Positions 6,798 to 14,409 of a DNA stretch of 20,191 nucleotides are shown one piece after another (positions within the stretch are counted from its first letter, which is position 1; every line of letters starts with the position of its first letter). The notes under the pieces were generated by a model. The model saw nothing but the letters and a program-made list of their open reading frames with translations, was not told where the DNA came from and searched no databases. The translations under genes were made by a program, and so were the position numbers. Source of the stretch: UMGS1663 sp046964515 (GTDB taxonomy: Bacteria > Bacillota > Clostridia > TANB77 > CAG-508); NCBI GenBank assembly GCA_046964515.1, contig JBKUYM010000013.1, positions 1 through 20,191 of the forward strand, given 5' to 3'.

Positions 6798-8303
6798 TTA
6801 TTGATTTATATTTTGCCCTTCTGGATTTGTATTTTGTTGTTCTATTGGATTTTGAATATAGGCTGTTAATCCTATCATTTCTATTTTTTGATTCAATAAA
6901 TAGGCAATTCTTTCGATTAAAGCGGTTGTTAATTGTGTTAGCTGATCTGTTCCATAATCATTTAAAATAGCACAATTGGTATTATCAATTTTTATCATAT
7001 CGGTTACTTCATCTACAAAATTAGTTTCTTCTTCATAAGAAATCGTTATGGTTTCTCCATTTTGTGTAATTGTATATTCATAGTTGCTTTTTAAATTATT
7101 TTGAGAAGCAACCCCATTCGTATTCATGGTAATATCCATTAAAGTTTCATCATCTACATTAATGGCTATGGTTCTCATAGATTGCAATGCTGTAGATGTT
7201 TGTGAAATATCTATTTGAATTTGATTATAGGCATCCTCCGTTGATAGGTTTTCTATCATTAGTTTTAGTTTTGCTGTATCATTTTCTTTTTTATAGTCAA
7301 CACTCATTTTTACTTGATTTTTTACAATTACTTCTGTTAAAACCGTTTCTCCTTGATAGGCATATACTACAAAACTAAAGCCTTCTGTATTATTTTGTGC
7401 TTTTTGTTCACAAGCTTTAATCCACGTATCAATGGTATTTCCTAATTGATTTACATTGGTATAATCTTCTCCTAGACCAACTGCTTTTGCTTTTGTTGCT
7501 ATGAGATTTAAAGTAATACTATCTTGTTTCGATGTTTCTAGTAATCGACTAATGACTGTATAAAATTCTGCATTTGTTAAATCTAATCGATAGGCTGTTG
7601 TTACATAATCTACGCCTTCTTTTTGAATCGTCAAATCTGTTTGCTTAGTATAATGTTCCTTACTTATATTTTGCTGTAATACTGGTAAATAAGTATCTTG
7701 TATATGTTGTTCTTCTTCTGATGTCAAAGCAAATAAATTATATATATCCACAGGTGGTATGCTATCTGCTATATTTACTTTATTTTGCGTTCCTAACAAT
7801 TTTTGCATAAATGCTTTCAAATTTTCGTTTCTAATTCCTACATAAGCAGTTACTACTTCATCTGATTTTAATCCATATACCGTATCATTAGCAGCATAGT
7901 CTAAATTAAAGAGTTGTACATTTCCGTATTCTACTTTTATATTTGTATTGTTTAAAGACTCTAAAGGATCTATTTTTCCTGTAACAGACGCTTTTAAATT
8001 TGGTAATACATTTTCTAATCTTTCTGTCCTAGCATTTTGTTCCTCTGCTGTATAATCTACAGATAATGTTCCCTCTATTGTATAAGGTTTTTGTTGTTTT
8101 AAGTTTTCAATATCTTTAAGCTGTGCTGTTTTTTGTACATTTAATGGTTCTAATGCTTGTCCCATATATTGATAAAATAGCGTTTGATTTGACTTAAATA
8201 AATCTGTAAAGAAATAGGCAAAAATGCCTCCTGCTGCTAGTAATATCACCAATATGATAATTATAACCGTTATAATAATTGCTTTCTTCTTTCCATAATA
8301 CAT
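6798..8303 (-). CDS. Unknown N-terminally anchored membrane protein
   Basis: This 501-aa protein has a short basic N-terminus (MYYGKKK) and one strong hydrophobic helix at about residues 8-32, then a hydrophilic region of about 460 residues rich in Asn, Gln and Thr. It is probably an outward-facing extracytoplasmic domain anchored in the membrane. There is no lipobox Cys, sortase motif or recognisable catalytic motif, and I cannot name the family. A repeated strand-like pattern (VDYVTTAYRLDLT, TITISYEEET) suggests a beta-rich fold. ATG at 8303 starts 1 bp past the rlmB stop, with GGAGG inside the rlmB end, so the two are translationally linked and it belongs to the lepA-rlmB transcript. The C-terminus is low-complexity (Gln/Asn). 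Confidence 0.8.
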   Translation of the reverse strand: MYYGKKKAIIITVIIIILVILLAAGGIFAYFFTDLFKSNQTLFYQYMGQALEPLNVQKTAQLKDIENLKQQKPYTIEGTLSVDYTAEEQNARTERLENVLPNLKASVTGKIDPLESLNNTNIKVEYGNVQLFNLDYAANDTVYGLKSDEVVTAYVGIRNENLKAFMQKLLGTQNKVNIADSIPPVDIYNLFALTSEEEQHIQDTYLPVLQQNISKEHYTKQTDLTIQKEGVDYVTTAYRLDLTNAEFYTVISRLLETSKQDSITLNLIATKAKAVGLGEDYTNVNQLGNTIDTWIKACEQKAQNNTEGFSFVVYAYQGETVLTEVIVKNQVKMSVDYKKENDTAKLKLMIENLSTEDAYNQIQIDISQTSTALQSMRTIAINVDDETLMDITMNTNGVASQNNLKSNYEYTITQNGETITISYEEETNFVDEVTDMIKIDNTNCAILNDYGTDQLTQLTTALIERIAYLLNQKIEMIGLTAYIQNPIEQQNTNPEGQNINQ

Positions 8304-8304
8304 C

Positions 8305-9102
8305 TTATTTTCCTCCTTTATTTTTTAACTTTTGTTTGACTGCTTCATATATTACAATGCCTGCTGAAACAGAAGCATTTAATGACGTTATTTGTCCCTG
8401 CATAGGTATTTTAACTAAAAAATCACAATTTTCTCTTACTAATCGACTCATGCCAAAGCCTTCACTTCCTATGACAATCGCTATAGGTCCTGTATAATCT
8501 TGTTGGTCATAATAGGTCGTCGTCTGCATATCTGTTCCACAAATCCATAAACCTTTTTCTTTTAAATATTCTATTGTTTTATTTAAATTTTCTACTCTAG
8601 CAATTTTCATAAATTCTACAGCACCTGCCGAAGTTTTTCCTACAGTACTATTTACTAATGCCGCTCGTCTTTTAGGAATAATGATTCCATGAACACCTGC
8701 TGTTTCTGCTGTTCGGATAATAGAACCTAAATTGTGAGGATCTTCTATACCATCTAATATTATAATAAAAGGATCTTCTTTTCTTTGTTTGGCTTTTTCT
8801 AAAATATCATCTACTTCACAATAAGCAAAAGGGGGAACGATTGCAATAACACCTTGATGATTTGGTGTTTGTGCCATTTGGTTGATTTTATTTTTTTCCG
8901 TTTCTACCACTAATACTTTTTGTTCTTTAGCCATGGCTATAATTTTATAAATAGAGCCATGCTTTTCTCCTGCTTGTATATAAATTTTGTTAATATCTTT
9001 TTTAGATTCCAATAAAGCTATAACTGCATTTCTTCCTTCTACTTGATCTGACATATTATTTTCTGCAAAGTCATTTTGTTTAGCTTCTTCTTTTTTGCTC
9101 AT
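8305..9102 (-). CDS. rlmB: 23S rRNA (guanosine-2'-O)-methyltransferase, RlmB/TrmH family
   Basis: This SPOUT-class enzyme methylates a ribose 2'-OH in rRNA, using S-adenosylmethionine bound in a C-terminal knot. In 265 aa there is an N-terminal RNA-binding substrate domain (about 20-95, VEGRNAVIALL) and the three SpoU motifs: DPHNLGSIIRTAE (121-133, with N124 and R130), VIGSEGFG (210-217) and SLNASVSAG (240-248). The G2251-type (RlmB) assignment rests on the N-terminal domain and length; a paralogous TrmH-family rRNA methylase is possible. The first 18 residues are a charged extension. ATG at 9102 has GAGG about 9 nt upstream. It is the second gene in the lepA operon, 50 bp after lepA and 1 bp before the membrane-protein gene. 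Confidence 0.9.
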   Translation of the reverse strand: MSKKEEAKQNDFAENNMSDQVEGRNAVIALLESKKDINKIYIQAGEKHGSIYKIIAMAKEQKVLVVETEKNKINQMAQTPNHQGVIAIVPPFAYCEVDDILEKAKQRKEDPFIIILDGIEDPHNLGSIIRTAETAGVHGIIIPKRRAALVNSTVGKTSAGAVEFMKIARVENLNKTIEYLKEKGLWICGTDMQTTTYYDQQDYTGPIAIVIGSEGFGMSRLVRENCDFLVKIPMQGQITSLNASVSAGIVIYEAVKQKLKNKGGK

Positions 9103-9152
9103 ATTCTTTCTTCCTCTTTCATAAATATATAAACTAATATAGCCCGTCCCTA

Positions 9153-10964
9153 TTATTCCTCATCTAATTTTAGAACTGATAAAAAGGCTTCTTGTGGTAT
9201 ATCTACATTGCCTATTTGGCGCATTTTCTTTTTTCCTTTTTTCTGTTTTTCTAGTAATTTTTTCTTTCTTGTAATATCACCACCATAGCATTTTGCTAAA
9301 ACATCTTTTCTCATAGCAGAAATCGTTTCTCTTGCAATAATTTTACCGCCTATAACTGCTTGTATTGGAATACTGAATAATTGCCTTGGTATCACTTCTT
9401 TTAGCTTTTCTACCATTTTCTTTCCACGATTGTAAGCAGACTCTTTATGTACAATAAAAGATAAGGCATCTACACTTTCTCCATTTACCCAAATATCTAA
9501 TTTTACTAATTCTGATTTTCTATATTCTTTCATTTCATAATCAAAAGAAGCATATCCTTTTGTTCTAGATTTTAATTGATCAAAAAAGTCATAAATAATT
9601 TCATTCAATGGCATTTCATAGACTAACGTAACTCTGTTTTCATCTAAGTATTTCATATCTATATAAATGCCTCGTCTATTTTGACAAATTTCCATAATAT
9701 TTCCCACATATTCTTTTGGCGTTAAGATTTGTGCTGTTACAAATGGTTCTTCCATATAAGAAATATCCGTTTGTACAGGTAAGTCTGCTGGATTATATAA
9801 GGATATCATTTCACCATCTGTTTTATACACTTTATAAATAACCGAAGGTGAAGTGGTAATTAAACTTAAATCAAATTCTCTATCTAATCTTTCTTCGATA
9901 ATTTCTAAATGTAATAATCCTAAAAAACCACAACGAAAACCAAATCCTAAAGCAGTCGAGGTTTCTGCTTCATATTCTAAAGCTGCATCATTTAATTTCA
10001 ATTTTTCCAAAGCGACCTTTAAATTTTCATAATCACTACCATCAATAGGATATAATCCACAATATACCATAGGATTTACTTTCTTGTACCCTGATAATGG
10101 TTCTAAGGCTGGTTTATTTTTTAAAGTAATGGTATCCCCTACATGAATATCCGATAAACTTTTAATACTAGCTGCAATATAACCCACTTCTCCTGCTTCT
10201 AAACAATCACATGGTTCATAACTTCCTGGTTCAAAATGCCCTACTTCTGTTACTGTAAAGGCTTTTTTAGAAGCCATTAATAAAATTTCATCACCTACTT
10301 TAACCGTTCCATCTTTTATACGTACATAGGCAATAGCACCCTTATAATCATTATATAAAGAATCAAATATCAAACATTTTAAAGGGGCTGTTTTGTCTCC
10401 TGTTGGTGCTGGTAAGTCTGTTACAATTCTTTCTAATACTTGCTCTACATTTAAACCAGATTTAGCAGAAATACAAGGCGCATCTTGTGCTGGAATACCA
10501 ATAATCTCTTCAATTTCATTTTTTACTTCTTCTGGTCTTGCATTAGGAAGGTCAATTTTATTAAGGACTGGTAAAATTTCCAAATTATTATCAATTGCTA
10601 AATAAACATTTGCTAGTGTTTGTGCCTCCACTCCTTGGCTACTATCTACTACTAATATGGCGCCATCACAAGCAGCTAAACTTCTAGATACTTCATAATT
10701 AAAATCCACATGTCCTGGTGTATCTATTAAGTTTAATTCATATACTTGCCCATCTTTTGCTTGATATTTCATACGAACCGCCTGCGATTTTATAGTAATA
10801 CCTCTTTCACGTTCTATGTCCATATTGTCTAATACTTGACTTTCCATTTCTCTTTTCGACAATACACCTGTCATCTCAATTAATCTATCTGCTAGCGTAG
10901 ATTTCCCATGATCAATATGTGCTATAATACTGAAATTTCGAATATATTTCTTTTTGTCCTCCAT
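9153..10964 (-). CDS. lepA: Elongation factor 4 (LepA), translational GTPase
   Basis: The ribosome-bound GTPase, implicated in back-translocation and initiation fidelity, is of normal length (603 aa). GTPase boxes are intact: G1 AHIDHGKST (15-23), G2 RERGITI (52-58), G3 DTPGH (81-85), G4 NKID (135-138), G5 SAK (166-168). Domain 2, the EF-G-like domains III and V, and the LepA-specific C-terminal domain (to KMRQIGNVDIPQEAF) follow. ATG at 10964 has AAGGAG about 7 nt upstream. It is the first gene of a three-gene operon with rlmB and a membrane protein, driven from the promoter at 10998-11026. In many Bacillota lepA precedes hemN/hrcA; here that context is absent. Confidence 0.98.
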   Translation of the reverse strand: MEDKKKYIRNFSIIAHIDHGKSTLADRLIEMTGVLSKREMESQVLDNMDIERERGITIKSQAVRMKYQAKDGQVYELNLIDTPGHVDFNYEVSRSLAACDGAILVVDSSQGVEAQTLANVYLAIDNNLEILPVLNKIDLPNARPEEVKNEIEEIIGIPAQDAPCISAKSGLNVEQVLERIVTDLPAPTGDKTAPLKCLIFDSLYNDYKGAIAYVRIKDGTVKVGDEILLMASKKAFTVTEVGHFEPGSYEPCDCLEAGEVGYIAASIKSLSDIHVGDTITLKNKPALEPLSGYKKVNPMVYCGLYPIDGSDYENLKVALEKLKLNDAALEYEAETSTALGFGFRCGFLGLLHLEIIEERLDREFDLSLITTSPSVIYKVYKTDGEMISLYNPADLPVQTDISYMEEPFVTAQILTPKEYVGNIMEICQNRRGIYIDMKYLDENRVTLVYEMPLNEIIYDFFDQLKSRTKGYASFDYEMKEYRKSELVKLDIWVNGESVDALSFIVHKESAYNRGKKMVEKLKEVIPRQLFSIPIQAVIGGKIIARETISAMRKDVLAKCYGGDITRKKKLLEKQKKGKKKMRQIGNVDIPQEAFLSVLKLDEE

Positions 10965-10997
10965 AGCTTCTCCTTTTGTCTTTTCTTCTTTATCGTT

Positions 10998-11026
10998 ATT
11001 TTATCACACTCGATTTTCAAAAGCAA
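10998..11026 (-). promoter_or_regulatory. Putative promoter of the lepA operon
   Basis: -35 TTGCTT (11021-11026), 17-bp spacer, extended -10 TGa-TAAAAT (10998-11003 plus TG) on the minus strand. It lies between the upstream terminator at 11032-11051 and lepA. The -35 is weak; the extended -10 compensates. Confidence 0.55.
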
Positions 11027-11051
11027 GAAAAAAACGTCCATAGGGACGTTT
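11024..11051 (-). terminator. Intrinsic terminator of the small membrane-protein gene
   Basis: The 8-bp stem AAACGTCC/GGACGTTT (11032-11039 and 11044-11051) has a 4-nt loop and is followed on the minus strand by a run of seven T, then CTT. It sits 22 bp beyond the stop at 11073. Confidence 0.85.
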
Positions 11052-11072
11052 CTATTATAAAATTTTACAAAC

Positions 11073-11405
11073 TTAATCATAATATTCTGTGTAAATAGAA
11101 TTTAAAGTTTCTTGATAAGTTGTATTTAAAGCATCATCAATATCTTCTCCATGATTATCCACTACTTCTTTGACTGCTATTCCGAATATAGAAATCCAGA
11201 AGATAATAAATACAATCGCAATCGCGGATAAAACAGTTCCTGCAATAGACATTCCTTTTGGTGCTTTTTCTTTATTTTTCTTTACGATGTCTACTATACC
11301 TAATATCAAACCAACAATAGCTGGTACAAAAGCAATAGCACCTATGACTGGTATAAATCCTATGACAATTGATATAATTCCTAATACTAACGCAGCAACG
11401 CCCAT
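11073..11405 (-). CDS. Small two-helix membrane protein, DUF4190-like
   Basis: The 110-aa protein has two long hydrophobic segments. The first (about 3-38) is Gly/Ala/Val/Ile-rich and probably a helical hairpin. A lysine-rich loop (KKNKEKAPKG) follows, then a second helix at about 52-77 and a short acidic, Tyr-ending tail. The layout (AALVLGIISIV, G-rich turn, GMSIAGTVLSAIAIV) resembles DUF4190-type membrane proteins, whose function is unknown. Start: the upstream ATG at 11411 would sit 1 nt from the GGAGG at 11413-11417, too close. The second ATG at 11405 has a 7-nt spacer, so I use it. It has its own promoter at 11436-11465 and a terminator after it, so it is probably monocistronic. Confidence 0.75.
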   Translation of the reverse strand: MGVAALVLGIISIVIGFIPVIGAIAFVPAIVGLILGIVDIVKKNKEKAPKGMSIAGTVLSAIAIVFIIFWISIFGIAVKEVVDNHGEDIDDALNTTYQETLNSIYTEYYD

Positions 11406-11435
11406 TTTCATTCCTCCTTTTTATTTTCTATATTC

Positions 11436-11465
11436 ATTATAAAAGATAATTCGTGTTCTTGTCAA
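11436..11465 (-). promoter_or_regulatory. Sigma-A promoter of the small membrane-protein gene
   Basis: Perfect -35 TTGACA (11460-11465) and perfect -10 TATAAT (11436-11441) with an 18-bp spacer on the minus strand. It begins only 6 bp after the stop codon of the S4-domain gene. Confidence 0.82.
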
Positions 11466-11471
11466 TTCTAT

Positions 11472-11918
11472 TTATATCCATTTTTGAACTTTCACTAATA
11501 AATTTCCTTTTTTAGTAGTTCCTGCTTGTTCTATTATTTGAAATTTTCCTTTTCCTCTTATAGTAATGAAATCATTTACCTTTACTTCTTTAGATGATTT
11601 ACAAATTAATACACCATTTACAAAGATACGTTCTTGCATCAATATTTCATTCGCCTTACTTCTTGAACAATGTAACAATTCTGATACAATTCCATCAATA
11701 CGCATAGAAGCCACTGTAATGGTTATTTCTATTTTCTCTATTTCTACTTTTCTAATAGATTTGATTGAAATTTCTTCTATATTTGCTTTTTGAAATCTGG
11801 TTAAAGTCGTTATATGATTTTCTACAAATTTTAAAATATCTGGACATAATAAAATGTCAGCCCCATCTTTTCCGACTAAAATATCGCCTATCTTTTCTCT
11901 TTTAATGCCTAATTTCAT
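11472..11918 (-). CDS. ylmH: YlmH C-terminal part with S4 RNA-binding domain (frameshifted gene)
   Basis: This 148-aa product corresponds to the C-terminal half of YlmH, an S4-domain RNA-binding protein of Bacillota linked to ribosome and division-cluster functions. It begins MKLGIKREKIGDILV, which in intact YlmH continues from the N-terminal half. The S4 domain is at about 70-130 (MRIDGIVSELLHCSRSKANE, then FVNG and ITIRGKGKFQI). It overlaps the preceding frame by 17 nt. Removing one base (g at 11928) would fuse the halves into one 266-aa protein with YLGGLMKLGIKREKIGDI at the join, normal for the family. The ATG at 11918 has GGAGG only 4 nt upstream, so separate translation is possible but not ideal. 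It is a pseudogene, an assembly error or a true split gene. Confidence 0.8.
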   Translation of the reverse strand: MKLGIKREKIGDILVGKDGADILLCPDILKFVENHITTLTRFQKANIEEISIKSIRKVEIEKIEITITVASMRIDGIVSELLHCSRSKANEILMQERIFVNGVLICKSSKEVKVNDFITIRGKGKFQIIEQAGTTKKGNLLVKVQKWI

Positions 11919-12273
11919 TAATCCTCCGTAAATATTGTTTATGGGTGTAGCTTTCTTCTTGTTGCCTTGGTAATGTGATTCTTAATACGCAAATCCCCTC
12001 GCCGACCATTTGCTCTTCCTTCTTATATTCTGCATATTTTTTAGGATACAAAATTAGTATTTCTCTTTGAGCACCTTCATAGCCACCTGTAAATAAAAAA
12101 TTTATTTGCTTATCCGTTTTATGAATATAAGTTTCCACTAAACTTTTTTGTGCCATATCTAGAAAAGAAGTGGTCATTATTTTATTTTTTAGAAGGCATT
12201 GATCTATTTTATCTTCTACTTTAGCCAATAATAATTTTTGTTCTAATTGGCTTTGTTTTATGTTTTGTTCCAT
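11902..12273 (-). CDS. ylmH: YlmH N-terminal part (frameshifted gene)
   Basis: This 123-aa product matches the YlmH N-terminal domain: an early helical region (about 1-50), then FLFTGGYEGAQREILILYPKKY (about 59-80), equivalent to the GG(Y/H)..AERKRALLYP segment of YlmH proteins, and a strand region ending at KQYL. The last residues (RRINEIRH) are out of the family pattern. The natural continuation lies in the other frame, starting around 11927. The ATG at 12273 has AAAGGA about 9 nt upstream and begins 15 bp after the dxs stop, so it is probably in the dxs transcript. The tandem rare Arg codons CGG-AGG lie exactly at the frame change. Confidence 0.78.
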   Translation of the reverse strand: MEQNIKQSQLEQKLLLAKVEDKIDQCLLKNKIMTTSFLDMAQKSLVETYIHKTDKQINFLFTGGYEGAQREILILYPKKYAEYKKEEQMVGEGICVLRITLPRQQEESYTHKQYLRRINEIRH

Positions 12274-12288
12274 TTTCTTTTTTCCTTT

Positions 12289-14121
12289 TTATATATCTAA
12301 ACCATAAAGATGTTCTAATTGGTCAATATTCCCCTGTTTAATAAATTCATCTGGATAACCATATCTATCTATTGGTATATTTCCCAACTGGTGTTTTACC
12401 ATGCACTCCATAATAGCAGATGCTAGACCACCTTTTAACACATTATCCTCTATGGTTACTACTTTTTTTGTTTTTTGGATAGAACGAATTATTTTTGTTT
12501 CATCCAATGGCTTTAAAAAGCGGACATTGATTATTTCAGCTTGCTTTCCTTGCTCTTCCAAAGTTTTAGCATAATGTCTTGCTTTTTCTACCATTTTACC
12601 AATCGCTAAAATAGTAACATCTTTTCCTTCTTGTAAAATTTCCGCTTCTCCCATTCTAATTTCTTCATGTTTATCAAAAGGTATCTTTGCCTGTGCACCT
12701 TTAGGATAGCGAATAACCACCGGGCTATTTTGTGTTAAAGCAAAAGTTAACATTTGCTCTAATTCTATAAAATCTTTTGGTGCCATAATGGTTAAGTTTG
12801 GTATTAAGCTAAAAAAAGATAAATCAAATATCCCTTGGTGTGTTTCTCCATCATTTCCAACAATTCCTGCTCTATCGACGCACATAACCACTGGTAACTT
12901 TTGAATACAAATATCATGGATTACTTGATCATAGGCCCTTTGGTAAAAAGAAGAATAAATAGAAATAACTGGTTTTAATCCAGCTTTAGCAAGTCCTGCT
13001 GCCATTCCTAGAGCATGTTGCTCTGCAATACCTACATCGAAAAATCGCTCTGGATACTCTTTTTTGAAATTAGTAAGCCCTGTTCCATCGGTCATAGCAG
13101 CAGTGATGGCTACAATTTTTTTATCTTGCGCAGCTAACTCTACTAGTTTTTCTCCAAAAACTTGGGAATAATCTTTTCCCTTTTCTTTTACGCTTTTCCC
13201 TGTTTCTATAGCAAAAGGACCTGTTGCATGAAATTTATCTGGATTTTCTTCTGCTGGTTTATATCCTTTTCCTTTTTTCGTAATTACATGTACTACCACT
13301 GGTCCTTTTTCTTTTTTCGCTAGATTTAAAATCCATTCTACTCTTTCAATATCATGTCCATCTACGGGACCTAGGTATTTAAAACCTAAATCTTCAAAAA
13401 ACATATTAGGAAGCATTAATTGTTTTAAACTATATTTTACTCTTCTGGCCAAACGTATAATAGGAGAACCTATTTTGGGTGTTTTCTCCAATAATTTACG
13501 GATAAAATTATTAGACCTCATATAAAATCGTTTTGTTCTAAATTTCGTTAAAAAAGTAGAAATCCCACCTACATTTTTAGAAATACTCATTTCATTATCA
13601 TTTAAAATAACAATTAATCTTGTTTTACTATTACCTGCATCATTTAAAGCTTCTAGCGCCATGCCTCCTGTTAAAGCTCCATCTCCAATTACAGCAATAA
13701 TATGGTGATTCTTTGCTTGTAAATCTCTAGCTCTTGCCATACCTAAAGCCACAGAAATAGAAGTACTACTATGTCCTGTATCAAAAGTATCATAAGCAGA
13801 TTCTTTTGATTTTGGAAAGCCTGCTAAGCCGTCCAATTGTCTTAAAGTGGCTAATTTTTCTTTTCTACCGGTTAAGATTTTATGCACATAAGTTTGATGT
13901 CCTACATCCCATACAATTTTATCTTCTGGCATAGAAAAAATACTATGTAAAGCAATCGTTAGTTCTGTAACGCCTAAATTGGAAGCCAAATGTCCTCCTG
14001 TTTTAGAAACGGTTTGTATAATAGTTTGTCTAATTTCTTCTGCTAATTGTTCTTTTTCTTTATCATTTAATGGTTTTAAATCTTCTGGTGTATCTATATG
14101 ATTTAATATTTTATCTGCCAT
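12289..14121 (-). CDS. dxs: 1-deoxy-D-xylulose-5-phosphate synthase
   Basis: The enzyme condenses pyruvate and glyceraldehyde 3-phosphate to DXP, the first step of the MEP isoprenoid pathway and a source for thiamine and pyridoxal. It is a thiamine-diphosphate, transketolase-like enzyme. Visible motifs are DVGHQTYVHKILTGR, the TPP/Mg site IGDGALTGGM with DNEMSISKNVGG, the catalytic Glu in VGIAEQHALGMAAG, and a C-terminal transketolase domain ending near VVTIEDNVLKGG. Start: a longer frame opens at a GTG at 14211 with no SD. The ATG at 14121 (MADKILNHIDTPEDL) has AGGGGG 9 nt upstream and matches the usual family N-terminus, giving 610 aa. The split ylmH follows after 15 bp. No clear promoter was found upstream. 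Confidence 0.96.
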   Translation of the reverse strand: MADKILNHIDTPEDLKPLNDKEKEQLAEEIRQTIIQTVSKTGGHLASNLGVTELTIALHSIFSMPEDKIVWDVGHQTYVHKILTGRKEKLATLRQLDGLAGFPKSKESAYDTFDTGHSSTSISVALGMARARDLQAKNHHIIAVIGDGALTGGMALEALNDAGNSKTRLIVILNDNEMSISKNVGGISTFLTKFRTKRFYMRSNNFIRKLLEKTPKIGSPIIRLARRVKYSLKQLMLPNMFFEDLGFKYLGPVDGHDIERVEWILNLAKKEKGPVVVHVITKKGKGYKPAEENPDKFHATGPFAIETGKSVKEKGKDYSQVFGEKLVELAAQDKKIVAITAAMTDGTGLTNFKKEYPERFFDVGIAEQHALGMAAGLAKAGLKPVISIYSSFYQRAYDQVIHDICIQKLPVVMCVDRAGIVGNDGETHQGIFDLSFFSLIPNLTIMAPKDFIELEQMLTFALTQNSPVVIRYPKGAQAKIPFDKHEEIRMGEAEILQEGKDVTILAIGKMVEKARHYAKTLEEQGKQAEIINVRFLKPLDETKIIRSIQKTKKVVTIEDNVLKGGLASAIMECMVKHQLGNIPIDRYGYPDEFIKQGNIDQLEHLYGLDI

Positions 14122-14317
14122 AATGGTATAATGCCCCCTAAAGTTCTTCTTTTTTTGTGAATTGATTAGAATTTTTCTCTTCAATTTAATTTCGTTTTTA
14201 TATCGTACCACAAAAAACGACTTTTTTCTAGTATCTCTTTTAAAACTTTATGTATTTCTTATATCTTTTTACTTTTTTTCTTAAATATTACATTTTTATT
14301 TCATTTTTTGTAACATA

Positions 14318-14346
14318 TTGCAATCCATTTTTGTTTATATTATACT
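14318..14346 (+). promoter_or_regulatory. Sigma-A promoter of the VWA-protein gene
   Basis: -35 TTGCAA (14318-14323), 17-bp spacer, -10 TATACT (14341-14346), giving a start near 14353 and a leader of about 57 nt with AAGGG at 14396-14400. The 288-bp divergent region between dxs and this gene holds no other gene I can see. Confidence 0.7.
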
Positions 14347-14409
14347 ATAGAAGAGAGATTTATAGGTATTCTAAAAAACCTAAATATATATTTACAAGGG
14401 ATGAATTTT

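Noticed and set aside
14122..14211. A 30-residue N-terminal extension of Dxs from a GTG at 14211
   Set aside because: No SD; basic, family-atypical sequence; the ATG at 14121 has AGGGGG at good spacing and fits the family start.
14309..14334. A TGTAAC upstream of the VWA gene that could be an ECF -35 shared with the sigma gene
   Set aside because: At 16-17 bp downstream there is TTGT, not CGTC, and a good sigma-A promoter (TTGCAA-N17-TATACT) overlaps it, so no ECF control is claimed.
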